Shown here: positions 1 through 11,061 of the stretch, one piece after another
Position numbering within the stretch: position 1 is the stretch's first letter
Layout of the letters: the number at the start of each line of letters is the position of its first letter
Assembly (NCBI GenBank): GCA_021442155.1
Contig: CM038228.1
Coordinates: 83,085,095-83,149,094 of the forward strand
Direction: 5' to 3'
From: Cymbidium sinense
Lineage: Eukaryota; Streptophyta; Magnoliopsida; Asparagales; Orchidaceae
Length of the DNA stretch: 64,000 nt
Translations under genes and position numbers: made by a program
Notes under the pieces: generated by a model
What the model was told of the DNA's origin: nothing
The model's input: the letters and a program-made list of their open reading frames with translations, nothing else
The model's database searches: none

Positions 1-153
1 TTTTTAACCAGCTCTTTCACACGTGCTTTCACGTGCAATAATATTTTTATTTTTAAATGGAAAGTTAAGCCTTTTTTTATTCAATATTCAGGAGGGATTT
101 AATTAAATTTGCAAAATTATAATGAAGCATATTACATTGTTTTAAGTACATAA

Positions 154-855
154 GGGGGCTATTTGGTTGTGAGAAGATATTTGGCTGGAAGTATTTAGAA
201 TTTAAGTATATTTTAAAATAATATTAAAAAAGTCAATATATTTGAAGCACTTCTTAATGTTTGCTTGTCAAAGCAATTTTGTGGTGTTTGGATTTTTGCA
301 AAATATACACCTTATTTAGGGTTGTGTGCAGTTGTGGCGACACAAATAGATATAGGGGTTGTATAAGTGGTTCAAGAAGGAAGTCAATGCCTGTGAGGGC
401 ACGAGCATGAAGAGGTTGCATGAGCAGAGATGACGAGGTCATGTGGAGGTGGTGAATGCATGTGAGTGAGGTCACATGGAAGTGTGTTAGGTCGCTTCAA
501 GTAGAGATGGTGAGGACGTGTGAACGATAAAGTTTCATGATGGCACGAGCAGTAAGGTCTCGTAGCCATGTGAGAATGGCTAGTGTGATCAATGAGTTCA
601 AGTTATAGAATGACATATTTGAAACTTGTTTGACTCATATGAATTTCAAATACATCAATAATGAATTAGTTGATATATTCAAGCCCCTAAAAATCTACTT
701 AAGTGAATTCCAAATAAATTAAAAATGAAATAGAAGCATTCAAAACCTCTTTAAAATCTGCCTTCAATTTATTTTATCATCAATTAAACATTCAAAAGCT
801 TAAATCCTTGTAGCTTGAATATGATGCAATAAAAACTTCTCTAACCAAAGAACCC
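154..855. mobile_element. PIF/Harbinger-like non-autonomous element
   Basis: The left end reads GGGGGCTATTTGGTTG and the right end, on the other strand, reads GGGTTCTTTGGTTAGAGAAG. Together they form an imperfect terminal inverted repeat (TIR) of about 20 bp. The trinucleotide TAA lies immediately outside both ends (151-153 and 856-858), the 3-bp target duplication expected for PIF/Harbinger insertions. No transposase is encoded. The body is AT-rich with a slightly GC-richer middle (about 330-560) that produces only short spurious reading frames. Middle segments resemble 6,560-6,860, which suggests a related second copy. Confidence 0.55.
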
Positions 856-858
856 TAA

Positions 859-2554
859 GAGACATCAAAAGTACTTTTTGCACTATTTTAGAGGAGAAAG
901 TATGAGATTAATCTAAGCTCATTGTATAATTTCTAATGTATATTTTAATTTGTATTATTTGATGTTACTCTATATAATTACAACAAAGTAGGCTTAAATA
1001 TTAAATATAGAATAACTTAGATTTTGCATATAGATCAGCTCACATCAAAATTATGAATGACACTCATCAAATAATTTCTCTTGTTAGTATTATAACTTAC
1101 AGACATCTCTATTTTTCAGTTGATATTGTGGCAGGAAGCTACTATTATCTGTCAAAAGAAGTTAGCCTATAATTATCTTGCTATCATCAAAATTCAAATA
1201 TTTTATATAGTTTTATCAATATTTTATCCAATGTGTTTTTTCATCAAAAAGCATGATATTGTGATTTGATCTCATGAGAAAATCGGGCATGTAATTCTAC
1301 ACACATAACCAACATATTAGGAGGGGCTTATATTTGAAAATAGGCTATTTATGCATAGGACCTTCTTCTTCTTTTTTATAAAAAATGTCTTTAATGAGAA
1401 ACAAAGAATTTTTTGTGCCTTTATTTTAATTTCTTTTAAAATATTGTATCTTCATGTTGAGATTTTAAGGTCTAAAGTGTTCAATATCTTCTATAAAAAT
1501 AATGTAGAATGATAGAAGATAGTGAAACACAATCGATGCCAATTAACAATAAATAATAGAAGACATTGATGGTGGTTAAGACTAATAATAGAGAACTTTG
1601 GTATTGGTTCCCCATAGATGGGTAATGAAGGACATATAGTAAATAATGTTTACATTAATCAACAATGGGTAGTAGTAGGTGATGGCAATAGCATGAAGAG
1701 CAGTAAATGATCATTGAAAAGATTATCTTCCTAACTTGAGAAAAGACCATGCGACTAATAAATACAAAAGATGATTTAGGATAGGTAAAATATTAAAGTT
1801 GACTTATTGAAATTCCAAATAGTGGACAAAGCACAAGAGTTCTCTAAATCTAATAATTCTTTGGGCCCCAAAAGGTCATTCTAAATGTTTAAAAATATGA
1901 CATTTTTAGAACTCCACATTGAGCATCTTGGTTAATTATGCTATGAATAAAAACATTGTGTTTGATGACTAAAAATAACTCCCCTTGTTCATGAAGTATT
2001 TTTTATACATCTTAGTGTCTTAACGATTTTAGAATGATGGATTGTATGATCATCAAATTCTTTTAATTTAAGTGTTTATTTTAGATATAACCATGTTAAA
2101 TTTGGAGAATATTTGATTCTTAAAATACTTAATAAATTTTCAAGTACACTTTACACAATGGTTAGAAAACTTGACTAAATAGGCTAGTACAACTAGTTGT
2201 GCAATCAATTGGGTTTACTATTGAAACTATTCCTAACAAGAATCGATGAGAAATCCTGGGGTGAACCTGTGATTAGATTATCGAGTTAGTGAACTAATTC
2301 CAATTTAGTTAAATTGTTGGATCCTTACATAATCAAATTATCATAATTTTTTAATCTAATGGGTAAAAATTATTTTAAATATGAATAACACAAAATAAAG
2401 TTACTAAATTAAAGATTAGAAGCTCTAGCCCTCAAATGCTAGATCTTTCTTACTTCTTTGATTAGTCATTTGGCCCTTTTTAATTTCAATTGTCAATATC
2501 ATGTTAATCAGTGAAAAGTGTGCAAGGAATGTTGTATTAATGCTTGATTCAGTG
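859..2554. other. AT-rich DNA without recognisable gene
   Basis: No open reading frame of useful length, no coding signature and no clear element boundary was seen between the Harbinger-like element and the LINE. Short AT-rich runs dominate. It may hold old unrecognisable transposon sequence. Confidence 0.5.
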
Positions 2555-5371
2555 TTAAATAAGCAAGGATTCTCACATTATGGATGAATCAACAAAATTA
2601 GAATATGTAATTAGATAGTATGGTTCACAAAGATAAATATCTTATGTATTCAAAAAATTAAATGGGTTGGGGAGAAAGCTAAAGATATTGATAGTTTATA
2701 TTTTAAACTTGATATTTAGGTTGGAGTCGTGTTAAAAATAGTATATGTGTGATTATAGAGAAAAATTTGAAAGATAATCTTGTGAAAAATAATAAGATTA
2801 AAAATAAAATTATATATTTAAAGAATATTGTGATGGTAAGATTATTAATGTTATGAGAGTTTATGCTCCTCTAGTAAGTTTGGTTGTATGCTCAAAAGAA
2901 AAATTTTGAAATAACCAAGAAGAATTAATACAAAAAATATCACTTGAAGAAAAAGTATTTAATGGAGAATATTTAAATGGATATGTTCGTAGAGTGGTAG
3001 AGAATTTTAAAAACATTCATGGTACTTATGGATTTGGAATATCAAATGAAGAAGGTATGATCATATTGAATTTTGATTTAGTTTATGATTTAATAGTTGT
3101 TAATACTTCATTTAAAAGAGAGATAAACATATTACAAATAAGAATGGCCTATTAAAATATAGATTGATTATTTTTTGATAAGAAAAATAGATAGCTTAGA
3201 TTGTAAAGATTATTAGGTCATTTTGGGTGAAAGTTTAAGTATCTAACATCAATTTTTTTTTGAATTTTAAGATGAACGGTTGAAAAATGAAAAATAAATT
3301 AAAATATTATCACAGGATTAGATGATAATACTTAAATAATACGATAAAAATATTTTTAAAAGTAAGTTATAAGATCTTTAAATTTTGGATGTTCATGAGA
3401 AAGCTGATGTTCTAGAAAAAATGTAGCAAGTGAGATTAAACAAGTTAGTGGAATCAAAATGTGCAACAAAAAATTAAAAAGAAGAAGCTTTGTTATAAAA
3501 ATTGATTTAGATGTAAATGCTTGGATAATTGAGAAAGATATAAAGTGACTATAGGGATTCTAAGAAGCAATATATAGTGCAAAAAAATAGCTTTTAATGA
3601 TTTATATAATATATTATATACTTAAGAGAGCGAAAGATGTATGTATAAGTTAACCAAGTAAAGAGATATGAGAAGTAAAGATTTAGTATAAACAAAGTGC
3701 ATTAAGAATGAAAATCATTAAGTATTTTTTTAAAAGAGGATATTGAATATAGATGGTCTAATATTTTGATAAAATTTTAATAAATGTTGTGAGAATACAA
3801 TTAAATTTTGTGACCTTTGTACCCTAAAGAAAAATATAGGATTATACTTTTATTGTCATATTAGTAAAATTGAAGTTGAAGAGACTTTAAAAAAAATGAA
3901 GTGTGAAAAAGTAATAGAACTTGATGATATTCCAATAAAAATGTAAAAATGTTTAGAAGATTATTATTTTTTACTTATTAATCTTTTAATATTATTTAAA
4001 GACTAAAAAATACCTGGTGATTGGAGAAAGAGTTTATTGGTTTCTATTTTTAAGAATAAAGGTGATGCACAAGAGTGTGCAAAGTATAGAGGAATTAAGT
4101 TAATGTACCATACATTAAAATTATGGAAGAGAGTAACTAACATGTGTTACAATGTGATACAAATGTTTCTTAAAACTAGTTTGGTTTCATATTGGATAGG
4201 TCTACTATGGATGCTATACATTTGTTGAGAGTTTGATGGAGAAGTATAGAGAGAGTAAGGAGAATTTGCATATGATATTTATTGATTTAGAGAAAGCATA
4301 TGATAAAGTTCAAAGAGAAGTGCTTTAGAGAATCCTAAAAAAGAAAGAAAATTAATGTTCATTATATTCATATGATTAAGGATATGTATACTAGAGCTGC
4401 TGCTTGTGTTCAAACACAAGGAGGATTAGCCAAGTATATTCTTAGTTTAGTTATATTACATCAAGGATCAACTTTAAGTTTATATATTTTTGATTTAGTT
4501 ATGGATGTTCTTACTAGACATTTACAAGAGGATTTATATTGGTGTATCCTTTTTGATGATACTTCTTGTTGATAAGACTAGATAGCGAGTTCAAGACAAA
4601 CTTGAATTATGGAGGTCAACCTTAGAGACTAAAGCCTTTCATTTAAGTAGATCTAAAACTAAATATTTGAAATGTAATTTTAGTTATAAAATATCTAGTG
4701 GTGGGGTTGTGATATTGGATGATCAAATCATTAAAAAGAGCAAACATTCTAGATATTTCGAATCAATTGTTTAAAATGATGGTGAAATAGATGGGAATAT
4801 TATTAGTAGAATTTAAGTCAGATGGTTGAAGTGGAGGAATGCATCTAGCTCATTGTGTAATAGAAAAGTAATGCATAGATATAAGGGGAAATTTTATAAG
4901 AAGGTGGTAAGACCTGCAATAATTTATAATGCAAAGACCTGCAATAATTTATAATGCAGAATGTTGGTCAATAAAAGATAAGCATAAAATTAAGTTAGGA
5001 GTGTTGCGCGAATACGGTGTACAGGTGGATGATTGACTTTACACTTAGAGATAAAATGCGAAATAAATATATATATGTCAAAGGTTGGAGTAGCTCTAAT
5101 GGAAAATAAGATTAGAGACACCCGCCATAGATAGTTTGGTCACATAAAACATCGATCATTCGATGATCCAGTTGAGAGAATATATATATATTAGATTCAA
5201 CCTATGTTAAGAAAAGTAGAGGTAGACTTAAAAAGACTTAATTATGTAGTATAAAAAATGATTTTATTTGTTTAGAATTAAATGAGAATCTAACACTTAA
5301 TAGACACATGGAGAAGAAGGATTCATATAGCCAACCCCATGTAGTACGATAAAAGATTGTTGTTGTTGTTG
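2555..5371 (+). mobile_element. Degraded RTE-clade LINE retrotransposon (copy 1)
   Basis: Translation in shifting frames follows the plant RTE polyprotein. The endonuclease part is at about 2,555-3,240, with pieces such as VYAPL and SNEEGMIILNFDLVYDLIV. The reverse transcriptase part is at about 3,860-4,960, with [37 protein letters not shown] and MIKDMYTRAAACVQTQGG. The C-terminal region follows (KIRDTR, then WFGHI-type sequence, then a SYSQP motif). The usual catalytic FADD box has decayed to LFDD near 4,550. The 3' end is a short TTG-repeat tail (5,357-5,371), typical of RTE elements. Many stops and frameshifts, including a 25-bp tandem duplication at 4,911-4,960, make it inactive. No TSD was found. 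Confidence 0.85.
4911..4960 (+). repeat. 25-bp tandem duplication inside the RTE LINE
   Basis: The block 4,911-4,935 is repeated directly at 4,936-4,960 with one mismatch. Twenty-five bases is not a multiple of three, so this event alone shifts the LINE reading frame near its C-terminal region. Confidence 0.9.
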
Positions 5372-6026
5372 CTATAAAATGAGCTTTATATTAAACCTTA
5401 ATCAAACTTAATTATGATTCACAAGCTTTTTTATAAGTTTTAAATAATACTATTTATCTTTTTTAACGAGCTTGTTAGTGAGCTCTTCTTCAAGATATGA
5501 ATGATATTTTTTATGATCATAATTAAATCTAGTATCAAGCTATTCAAGTTTTTTTTATTAATCATATGAATATTTATAAAAATGTTCAATCTTACTGGAT
5601 TAGTTAGTTAAGTGATTAGGAATAAATTTTGAACTATGTTCTTCATAGCCTTTCAAGTATATTTGACTCATTGCAGTCCCGCTTCTTTCAAGGGAGATAC
5701 TATCCCATGATCCCATCCATTATAAAATGGCCATCACAATCTATATGATGATATCATGACCATTAGGTCAACTTCAGTAGCAATTGAATTTATATTATGC
5801 AAATTTTCTTTGATCAATCCTATCAGCTAACTTATTATTATTATTATTATTATAGATGCGCACACATAAGCATTCCAACATACAAGATATATATAAATAT
5901 TTTTAATTATGGTGAGAAGAAAAAAGTTTTATTAAATATTAATTAAAAAATTATTGCAAATTAATTTTCAAGAATTTTTTTAACCGTTTTTTTGACACGT
6001 CCTCTCACGTGCAACAATATTTTTAT
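5372..6026. other. AT-rich spacer with a short TTA microsatellite
   Basis: Nothing gene-like was seen between the LINE tail and the next Harbinger-like end. A short (TTA)n run lies at 5,832-5,854. A stretch near 5,980-6,030 resembles the first 60 bases of the window (both contain CACGTGCAA followed by AATATTTTTATTT), so the two flanks share an old repeat. Confidence 0.5.
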
Positions 6027-6029
6027 TTA

Positions 6030-6870
6030 GGAGCTATTTGATTGGCTTAAAAAAGAATACATCGTAAAAAGATTACTTTATAGTTAATTGAGTTTTACAA
6101 ATTCATGAGTTTATTTTTTTTCTATTTTATAAAAAAAATATAATGTAAAATATTTCAGAGGTTTTGATGCCCGACGCGGGCGGCGACGATAAGGGGGTGG
6201 CCATCAATGACGACCACAACACTTTACATTGACCAATGTATTTGAAATTCACCTAAATTTGAAATTTTAAATACACTAAAATATAACTAGGAATGAATTT
6301 CAAATACATTTATTTTATTTTACTTTACTTTGTAGTCCAACAAATGCCAAAATTTTCAAAATCCTTACATTTTCTTTATTTTATTTTACTTTCTATTCCA
6401 GCCAAACAACTCTTTTATAATTATATTGGTGAAAAGGGCTTGAGGGAGGTTAAATGTATAGGTTTGAAAGGGAGAATGGACAACTTGAGTTTGCTTAAAA
6501 TAAACTTAAATGATGCCACATTGACTTAATCTATATATTATTTTAAGTATAATATAAAATAAACTTAAAATATTTAAAATAATTCTTAAAGTTTGCTTTG
6601 TTGTAAAGTAATTTCAAGAAATTACTTTATAGTGATTGAATTATTGCAAAATAATCAAAATATTTTGATTTTTTTTTTAATATATGCTAGGGCATAAATT
6701 GAGGGTTTATTGTCGGGATTTTGTGCAATTAAGAAGGTAAAAGTGAGGCCACAATGAGGTTGCGGTGGCGGCCGGAGGTGAAGATCAATGTCTGCGACTG
6801 CGAGCGTGAGATTACAGCACGGAGAGATTGCATGAGCGGAGATGGCGAGATCACAGGGAAGTATCAAGGT
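6030..6870. mobile_element. Possible second Harbinger-like relative, rearranged
   Basis: The left end GAGCTATTTGATTGG at about 6,031 and an inverted counterpart CCAAACAACTC at about 6,400 look like diverged relatives of the element at 154-855. Segments at 6,560-6,640 and 6,745-6,870 again resemble that element's interior, including a shared block around GAGATTGCATGAGCGGAGAT. Boundaries and TSDs are unclear, and this may be two nested pieces. The overlapping small reading frames look incidental. Confidence 0.3.
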
Positions 6871-7771
6871 TTTGAATTTAAGATTATTCATTTGTACCTT
6901 CAATATCTCATAAATTTATCCTCTTTATTTTTCACTTATTTGCATAATTATTATGCCATTGAATTGATACTTAAATGGCATAAATATTTATCTTCATGCA
7001 TGTTAATATATATCCTTTTAGAAATCAACTCTTCAGTGTTTTCACAATAATAAGGCTGTAGGTTTGTAAATAGATGCTTTCCTTATGTGTTAAAAAACAG
7101 TTAAAGAAGGATTTTTTTTAAAAAAATCAGAACAGCACTCTAACGCCTTGATGTACAGCAGAAAAATTTAAATTCAAAACAAGCAATATACAAAACCATA
7201 CTATCCAACCTCTAAACTCACCATTAATCTCATGTAAACAGTTATAAAAACCTTAACTTTTGCAAATTAAAACCTCAATAAAAAAATAATGCCTAATTAT
7301 GTGGTCACAAGGAAGAAAGCACTGTCTTCTCAGATAATTAGTTTGTTGTTAATGATAGCCTATCCATTCAACCTTAAAAATTTGACTTGACCAATGGCAC
7401 TCAAAATGCCAGCTTTACTTAGAAAAAAAAATAATGAGGTCGGCTGTGGTGTCGGGAAGGCGATACTTTGGCTAAACCAATGCTCTTTATTTTCTTTTCT
7501 GTGATCAGCAGCAAGCTTTTTTTTTTTTTTAATTTCCAAGTGTGCACGGCTCTTCTGTGCCCATCGCAAAGGCCAGAAATCAGCTGATTCTCTTCAGATT
7601 TTGCGTACCATTTCATAAGAATTAAGATTATTCATTCTTAATTTTTTAGAGTCTATTAGGGATAGCTCGCTTGTAGCTTTATTTTTGAGATAGCAATCAC
7701 AGCTCTATTTAGTTATAACTTTCTTGTTGTTCTTTAGAAATTGCAATCTATCTTGACCTCGTGCTTAAGTT
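6871..7771. other. No recognisable feature
   Basis: AT-rich intergenic DNA. Short frames on the minus strand at 7,360-7,616 run through a poly-T/poly-A stretch, have low complexity and match no family known to me. Confidence 0.45.
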
Positions 7772-7895
7772 CTTTTTTTTTTTTTTTGACCAGCCAAGTC
7801 TATAAGGTAGGACTTCTATCATAGTGTAAGTGAGATTCAAACCTAATACCTGGATAACAACTTTCAAGGCTCTTATCAAATGAACTAATTAGCAT
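7772..7895 (-). mobile_element. Old tRNA-derived SINE
   Basis: On the minus strand there is a Pol III A-box-like sequence (TTAGTTCATTTGATAAGAGC), about 30 bases later a B-box-like sequence (GGTTTGAATCTC), and then a poly-A tail, seen as poly-T at 7,773-7,787 on the plus strand. Head, spacing and tail fit a tRNA-derived SINE of roughly 120 bp. Flanking duplications are too eroded to be sure. It is not a functional tRNA gene because no cloverleaf can be formed. Confidence 0.55.
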
Positions 7896-8058
7896 CCACT
7901 GCCTAGTATTTGAGTATTTCAATTCTCACTGCAAGGTTTGATTTCAAGGACTAATATATATGATTTGCATGTAAAGTTGCGATTAAATTTACTCTTTAAG
8001 TCCATAAAAAATAAAAGAAATAACTTATAATCAAGTCTGCTAGAATGTGACAACTATA

Positions 8059-8791
8059 TGATATGGACCCAGACAGAGCTGTACACATCAACAGCATAAG
8101 AGAAAGAAAAACCCCATCTTGACTAAAAGACTTTGTCCAATAAAACAAACAAAATAAAAACAAGCCACTGCTTAGCAAAGAAAGCTGAGAGCCACGTGAT
8201 CGACAACTACATCAACAAGTTAACAGAAAACAGAAAGAGAAATCAAGATATTATCAGATCAGACAACTACACCAACAAGATAACAGAAAAACATAAACTA
8301 TGCAAGAAAATCAAGATCCAAAGAATAGAAACATATAAAGTAAGAAAATAACAAACAGATCTAACAGAAAGTAGTAGATCTACTGAAATGTAAATAAACT
8401 AGGGCTATAAATAAGCCTTGTAAAAAGACAACAAACCAAGCAATAATATTGATCCTTCTGCATCTTCATCTTCTTCCTCGTGTTCTTCTTCTTCTCTCGG
8501 GATAGCTTCTCTTCCCCTCGGCAAAAACCCTAAAACCTTCTCCCGAGCTCATCTTCCCTCTCTGCTCTCTCTGAGTATTCACGAAAGAGTCAAAATACGC
8601 TTTTGATTCCTTCCTCGATAAGCTACGCGTTTCTTCCCCAGGAAGCTTCATCCAACGGGCGATAGAACGACGCGAAGAAATCAGCAGACGGCTGAGATTA
8701 AATCGCAGCATCCCTAAGTGAATCCAACGGCTGAGATACAATCGGGAAGTATCAGTGAATCCAACGGCTGAGATACAATAGGGACGTATCA
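8059..8791 (+). mobile_element. Copia-type solo LTR
   Basis: The segment starts TGATATGG and ends CGTATCA, which gives the TG...CA termini and 5-bp TGATA/TATCA inverted ends of an LTR. The pentamer CTATA flanks it directly on both sides (8,054-8,058 and 8,792-8,796). Inside is a TATA-like signal (GGCTATAAATAAG near 8,403), followed by a CT-rich leader, the usual U3-R-U5 arrangement of short plant Copia LTRs. A repeat around ATCCAACGGCTGAGATACAA occurs twice just before the right end. No internal region or partner LTR is present, so it probably arose by recombination between two LTRs. The 108-codon frame on the opposite strand is an artefact of this LTR. The Copia assignment rests on size and layout only. 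Confidence 0.7.
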
Positions 8792-9756
8792 CTATACTTC
8801 TTCAAAAGAGAAAATTTATAATATTGACAACTTTTTTCAAAAAATGCACTTTCATCTGAGTAGTTCCACAACCATTTTATGGGAGAATAGTAAGATATAA
8901 ATCTCAAAATGTGTTAAGAGATACAACCATCTCCTTTAACCCATAGGCCATGTCTCCTTTCACTCTACATTTCTTTTACAAACAGCTGAAATCGCCCTAA
9001 ATATTACGAAAACCATTCATCGTTGTCCCAAAAGCTATCTACCATTTTATTAATAAGTAATAGGGTCTATGTGTTGTTTGCAGTCTTGTCCATGGCTTAA
9101 GATTGACTCACATAAAACCAGTAGGCCCATCCACAAAACTCATCTTGCCCTTTCGTGTCAAGCTAAGGTAAAGCAAAGCCATTTGGCTTCTGAGATGCCA
9201 AAAACACCACTTAACGCCATCCCACTAAGTCATCTAACTCCATCTAATCTCATCATCTTTATAGAAGATGCCATGACTAATTACTTTAAGTGACCTTATC
9301 TTTCACACCTCTTATGATGAAGTTAAATGCTGCACGTAAATGAGTAAAAAGTGTTTCAGTTTTAGAGTTCTGATGCAAGAAAAGACATTTCAGAGGTAAA
9401 ACAATTTAATAGTGAAGATGAACAGTCAAGAACAAACTGACTAGATTCACATTGATGAGCAAAAATTTCTGGTAGGGGAGAGGACAATAAGACGGCACAG
9501 ACCTAGAAAATGTAAATAAATAATGGTTGTATAGGTCAAGAGTTTCTGTGGATGTTCTTGGAAGGCACATAAATTTTAAATAGTAGGTGGGTGAAGCTAT
9601 ATATTTTGCACTAACGAGGTCCTAACTAATCCTGCGAGAGGATTTTATGCCAAGCCAACTCCCAAGCACAAAAGGACAAAGCTTGCACATTGATTTTAAT
9701 GCTTTGAGAGTTTGGCCACCACTTTGAGTAGTTCATTTAGAGAGAAATGGAGTGCC

Positions 9757-9764
9757 TATATAAA
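9757..9764 (+). promoter_or_regulatory. TATA box of the secreted-peptide gene
   Basis: TATATAAA lies 86 bp before the ATG at 9,843. With a start site about 30 bp downstream this leaves a 5' leader of roughly 50-55 nt, a normal spacing for a plant gene. It supports the small frame being a real transcription unit. Confidence 0.65.
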
Positions 9765-9842
9765 CTCTGGAGTGGAAGCTTATGGGTTACACACATACCT
9801 CTGTACATCTGCAGATATTAGAAAACATATAAGAGAGGAGGA

Positions 9843-10136
9843 ATGGCATTTACCTGCTCAAGAGCTTTGATATGCCTCTTCTTAATACTATCTTCAACAC
9901 TTATGAGCTCCGAGTCTCAAGCACTGGAGCATAAGGTCAACTTGAATTGGGGAGTTAAGTGCCAACTCGAATGGAGCGACGAAGATGGTGGTTGTTGGTG
10001 GTTTACAAGCAAGGATGCCTGTATTCAATCCGAAGCGCCTGAGCCCTGGAGGATCAGACCCCCAACATCATTAATTGATTCCTACTCCGCATCATGCTTA
10101 TGTCTATTTGGATGCTCGGTTGAGAAGATTGCATGA
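9843..10136 (+). CDS. Small secreted cysteine-rich peptide, family unknown
   Basis: A single-exon frame of 97 codons. Residues 5-20 are a hydrophobic core and SQA (25-27) makes a good signal-peptidase site, so the mature peptide of about 70 residues should leave the cell. The mature part has six cysteines at residues 40, 51, 60, 85, 87 and 91, spaced C-x10-C-x8-C-x24-C-x-C-x3-C. It also has an acidic, tryptophan-rich first half (W36, W44, W52, W53) and a CLCLFGC cluster near the end. An even number of cysteines suggests three disulfides. The spacing is not the usual defensin, thionin, LTP or snakin pattern, so I do not assign a family. A TATA box lies 86 bp upstream and an AATAAA signal 212 nt downstream, and no neighbouring gene is related. 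A role in defence or signalling is only a guess from the class. Confidence 0.65.
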   Translation: MAFTCSRALICLFLILSSTLMSSESQALEHKVNLNWGVKCQLEWSDEDGGCWWFTSKDACIQSEAPEPWRIRPPTSLIDSYSASCLCLFGCSVEKIA

Positions 10137-10181
10137 TTAAGCATGAAATTTGAAATCATGTAGTCCTCTCAATCGAGCATT
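10111..10181 (+). other. Long inverted repeat spanning the stop codon and start of the 3' UTR
   Basis: TGCTCGGTTGAGA (10,113-10,125, inside the last codons) pairs with TCTCAATCGAGCA (10,167-10,179) at 12 of 13 positions. A second inner pair, CATGATT (10,132-10,138) with AATCATG (10,154-10,160), extends the structure. The transcript could fold into a two-part hairpin that contains the TGA at 10,134-10,136. Confidence 0.7.
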
Positions 10182-10347
10182 CAAAAAAGATCTAAGCATC
10201 AAACAGCAGTGGATGCTTAACAAAACTAATATTTTGAAAGTTTTGATGAAAATGAGTTGTTATGGATAGTTTCAGATGTGAAAGTGTCAGCTTATGTTAC
10301 AAAAGGCTAGATACTATCTTTTCACTTTCATTACAGTAGACTGTTTA

Positions 10348-10353
10348 AATAAA
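10348..10353 (+). terminator. Candidate polyadenylation signal of the peptide gene
   Basis: AATAAA lies 212 nt after the stop codon of the secreted-peptide gene. The position is normal for a plant 3' UTR, but the hexamer is common in such AT-rich DNA. Confidence 0.35.
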
Positions 10354-10774
10354 GTGCATGTAAACACATCACAGAAAATTTAATAATAAAAAGAACTCAT
10401 TTTCTCTCATTTCAAATATTAAAACTAGTGAAAGGGATGGTTCCTTTTAAATTGTAATGATGAGGTGAAGAAATTAGTTCTTTAGGCCATCACCAAAGCC
10501 TTAAGAATCCTATTTAATATCATATATGCTAATCCTTCTGAGCTGTAGAATCATTACATGACTGCCTTTTGGTATAGAATGCCATCTAAAAGAAATAAAT
10601 TTGTATTGAAACTCTTAGAAGATTGGATGGGAATGTGCTTCTAATCATGCAACCATGCTATGTAGCATCCCATGGTAAGGATAGCAGTTAGTGGCATAGT
10701 GTTAATCAGTTATCATATATTAAAGTTTACCTGGAAAAAGAAGTTAGCAAAGATATTCCTAATTAGATTTTACA

Positions 10775-11061
10775 ACAACAACAACAACAACAACAACAAG
10801 CCTTAATCCCACTAGGTGGGGTCGGCTACATGAATCCTTCGTCTCCATTGTGTCCTATTATGTGTCAAATTCTCATTTAATTCCGATACTAAGATCATTT
10901 TTTATACATCTTAACCAAGTCTTTTAGGTCTACCTCTACCTTTCTTAACATAAAGGCAAATCTAACGATCTACTCTAATCGGGTCATCGGACGGCCGACG
11001 CTTTATGTGGCCAAACCATCTAAGGCGACTCTCCCTAATCTTATCTACCACTGAGCTACTC
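10775..11061 (-). mobile_element. 5'-truncated RTE LINE (copy 2) with perfect 18-bp TSD
   Basis: On the minus strand this encodes the last part of an RTE polyprotein ([20 protein letters not shown], then KKGRGRPK, then WRRRIHVADP) with a few stops, ending in a (TTG)n tail that appears here as (CAA)n at 10,775-10,799. The 18-mer TCCTAATTAGATTTTACA lies at 10,757-10,774 and again, without a mismatch, at 11,062-11,079. This is the target duplication of a target-primed insertion. The perfect duplication makes it the youngest of the three RTE copies here. It is too short to encode anything useful. Confidence 0.92.

Noticed and set aside
8466..8792. 108-codon frame on the minus strand
   Set aside because: It lies wholly within the Copia-type solo LTR and ends exactly at its terminus. 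Arg-rich, no family signature.
9069..9293. 74-codon frame upstream of the secreted-peptide gene
   Set aside because: Irregular composition with no signature. It lies in what is more likely the promoter region of the peptide gene.
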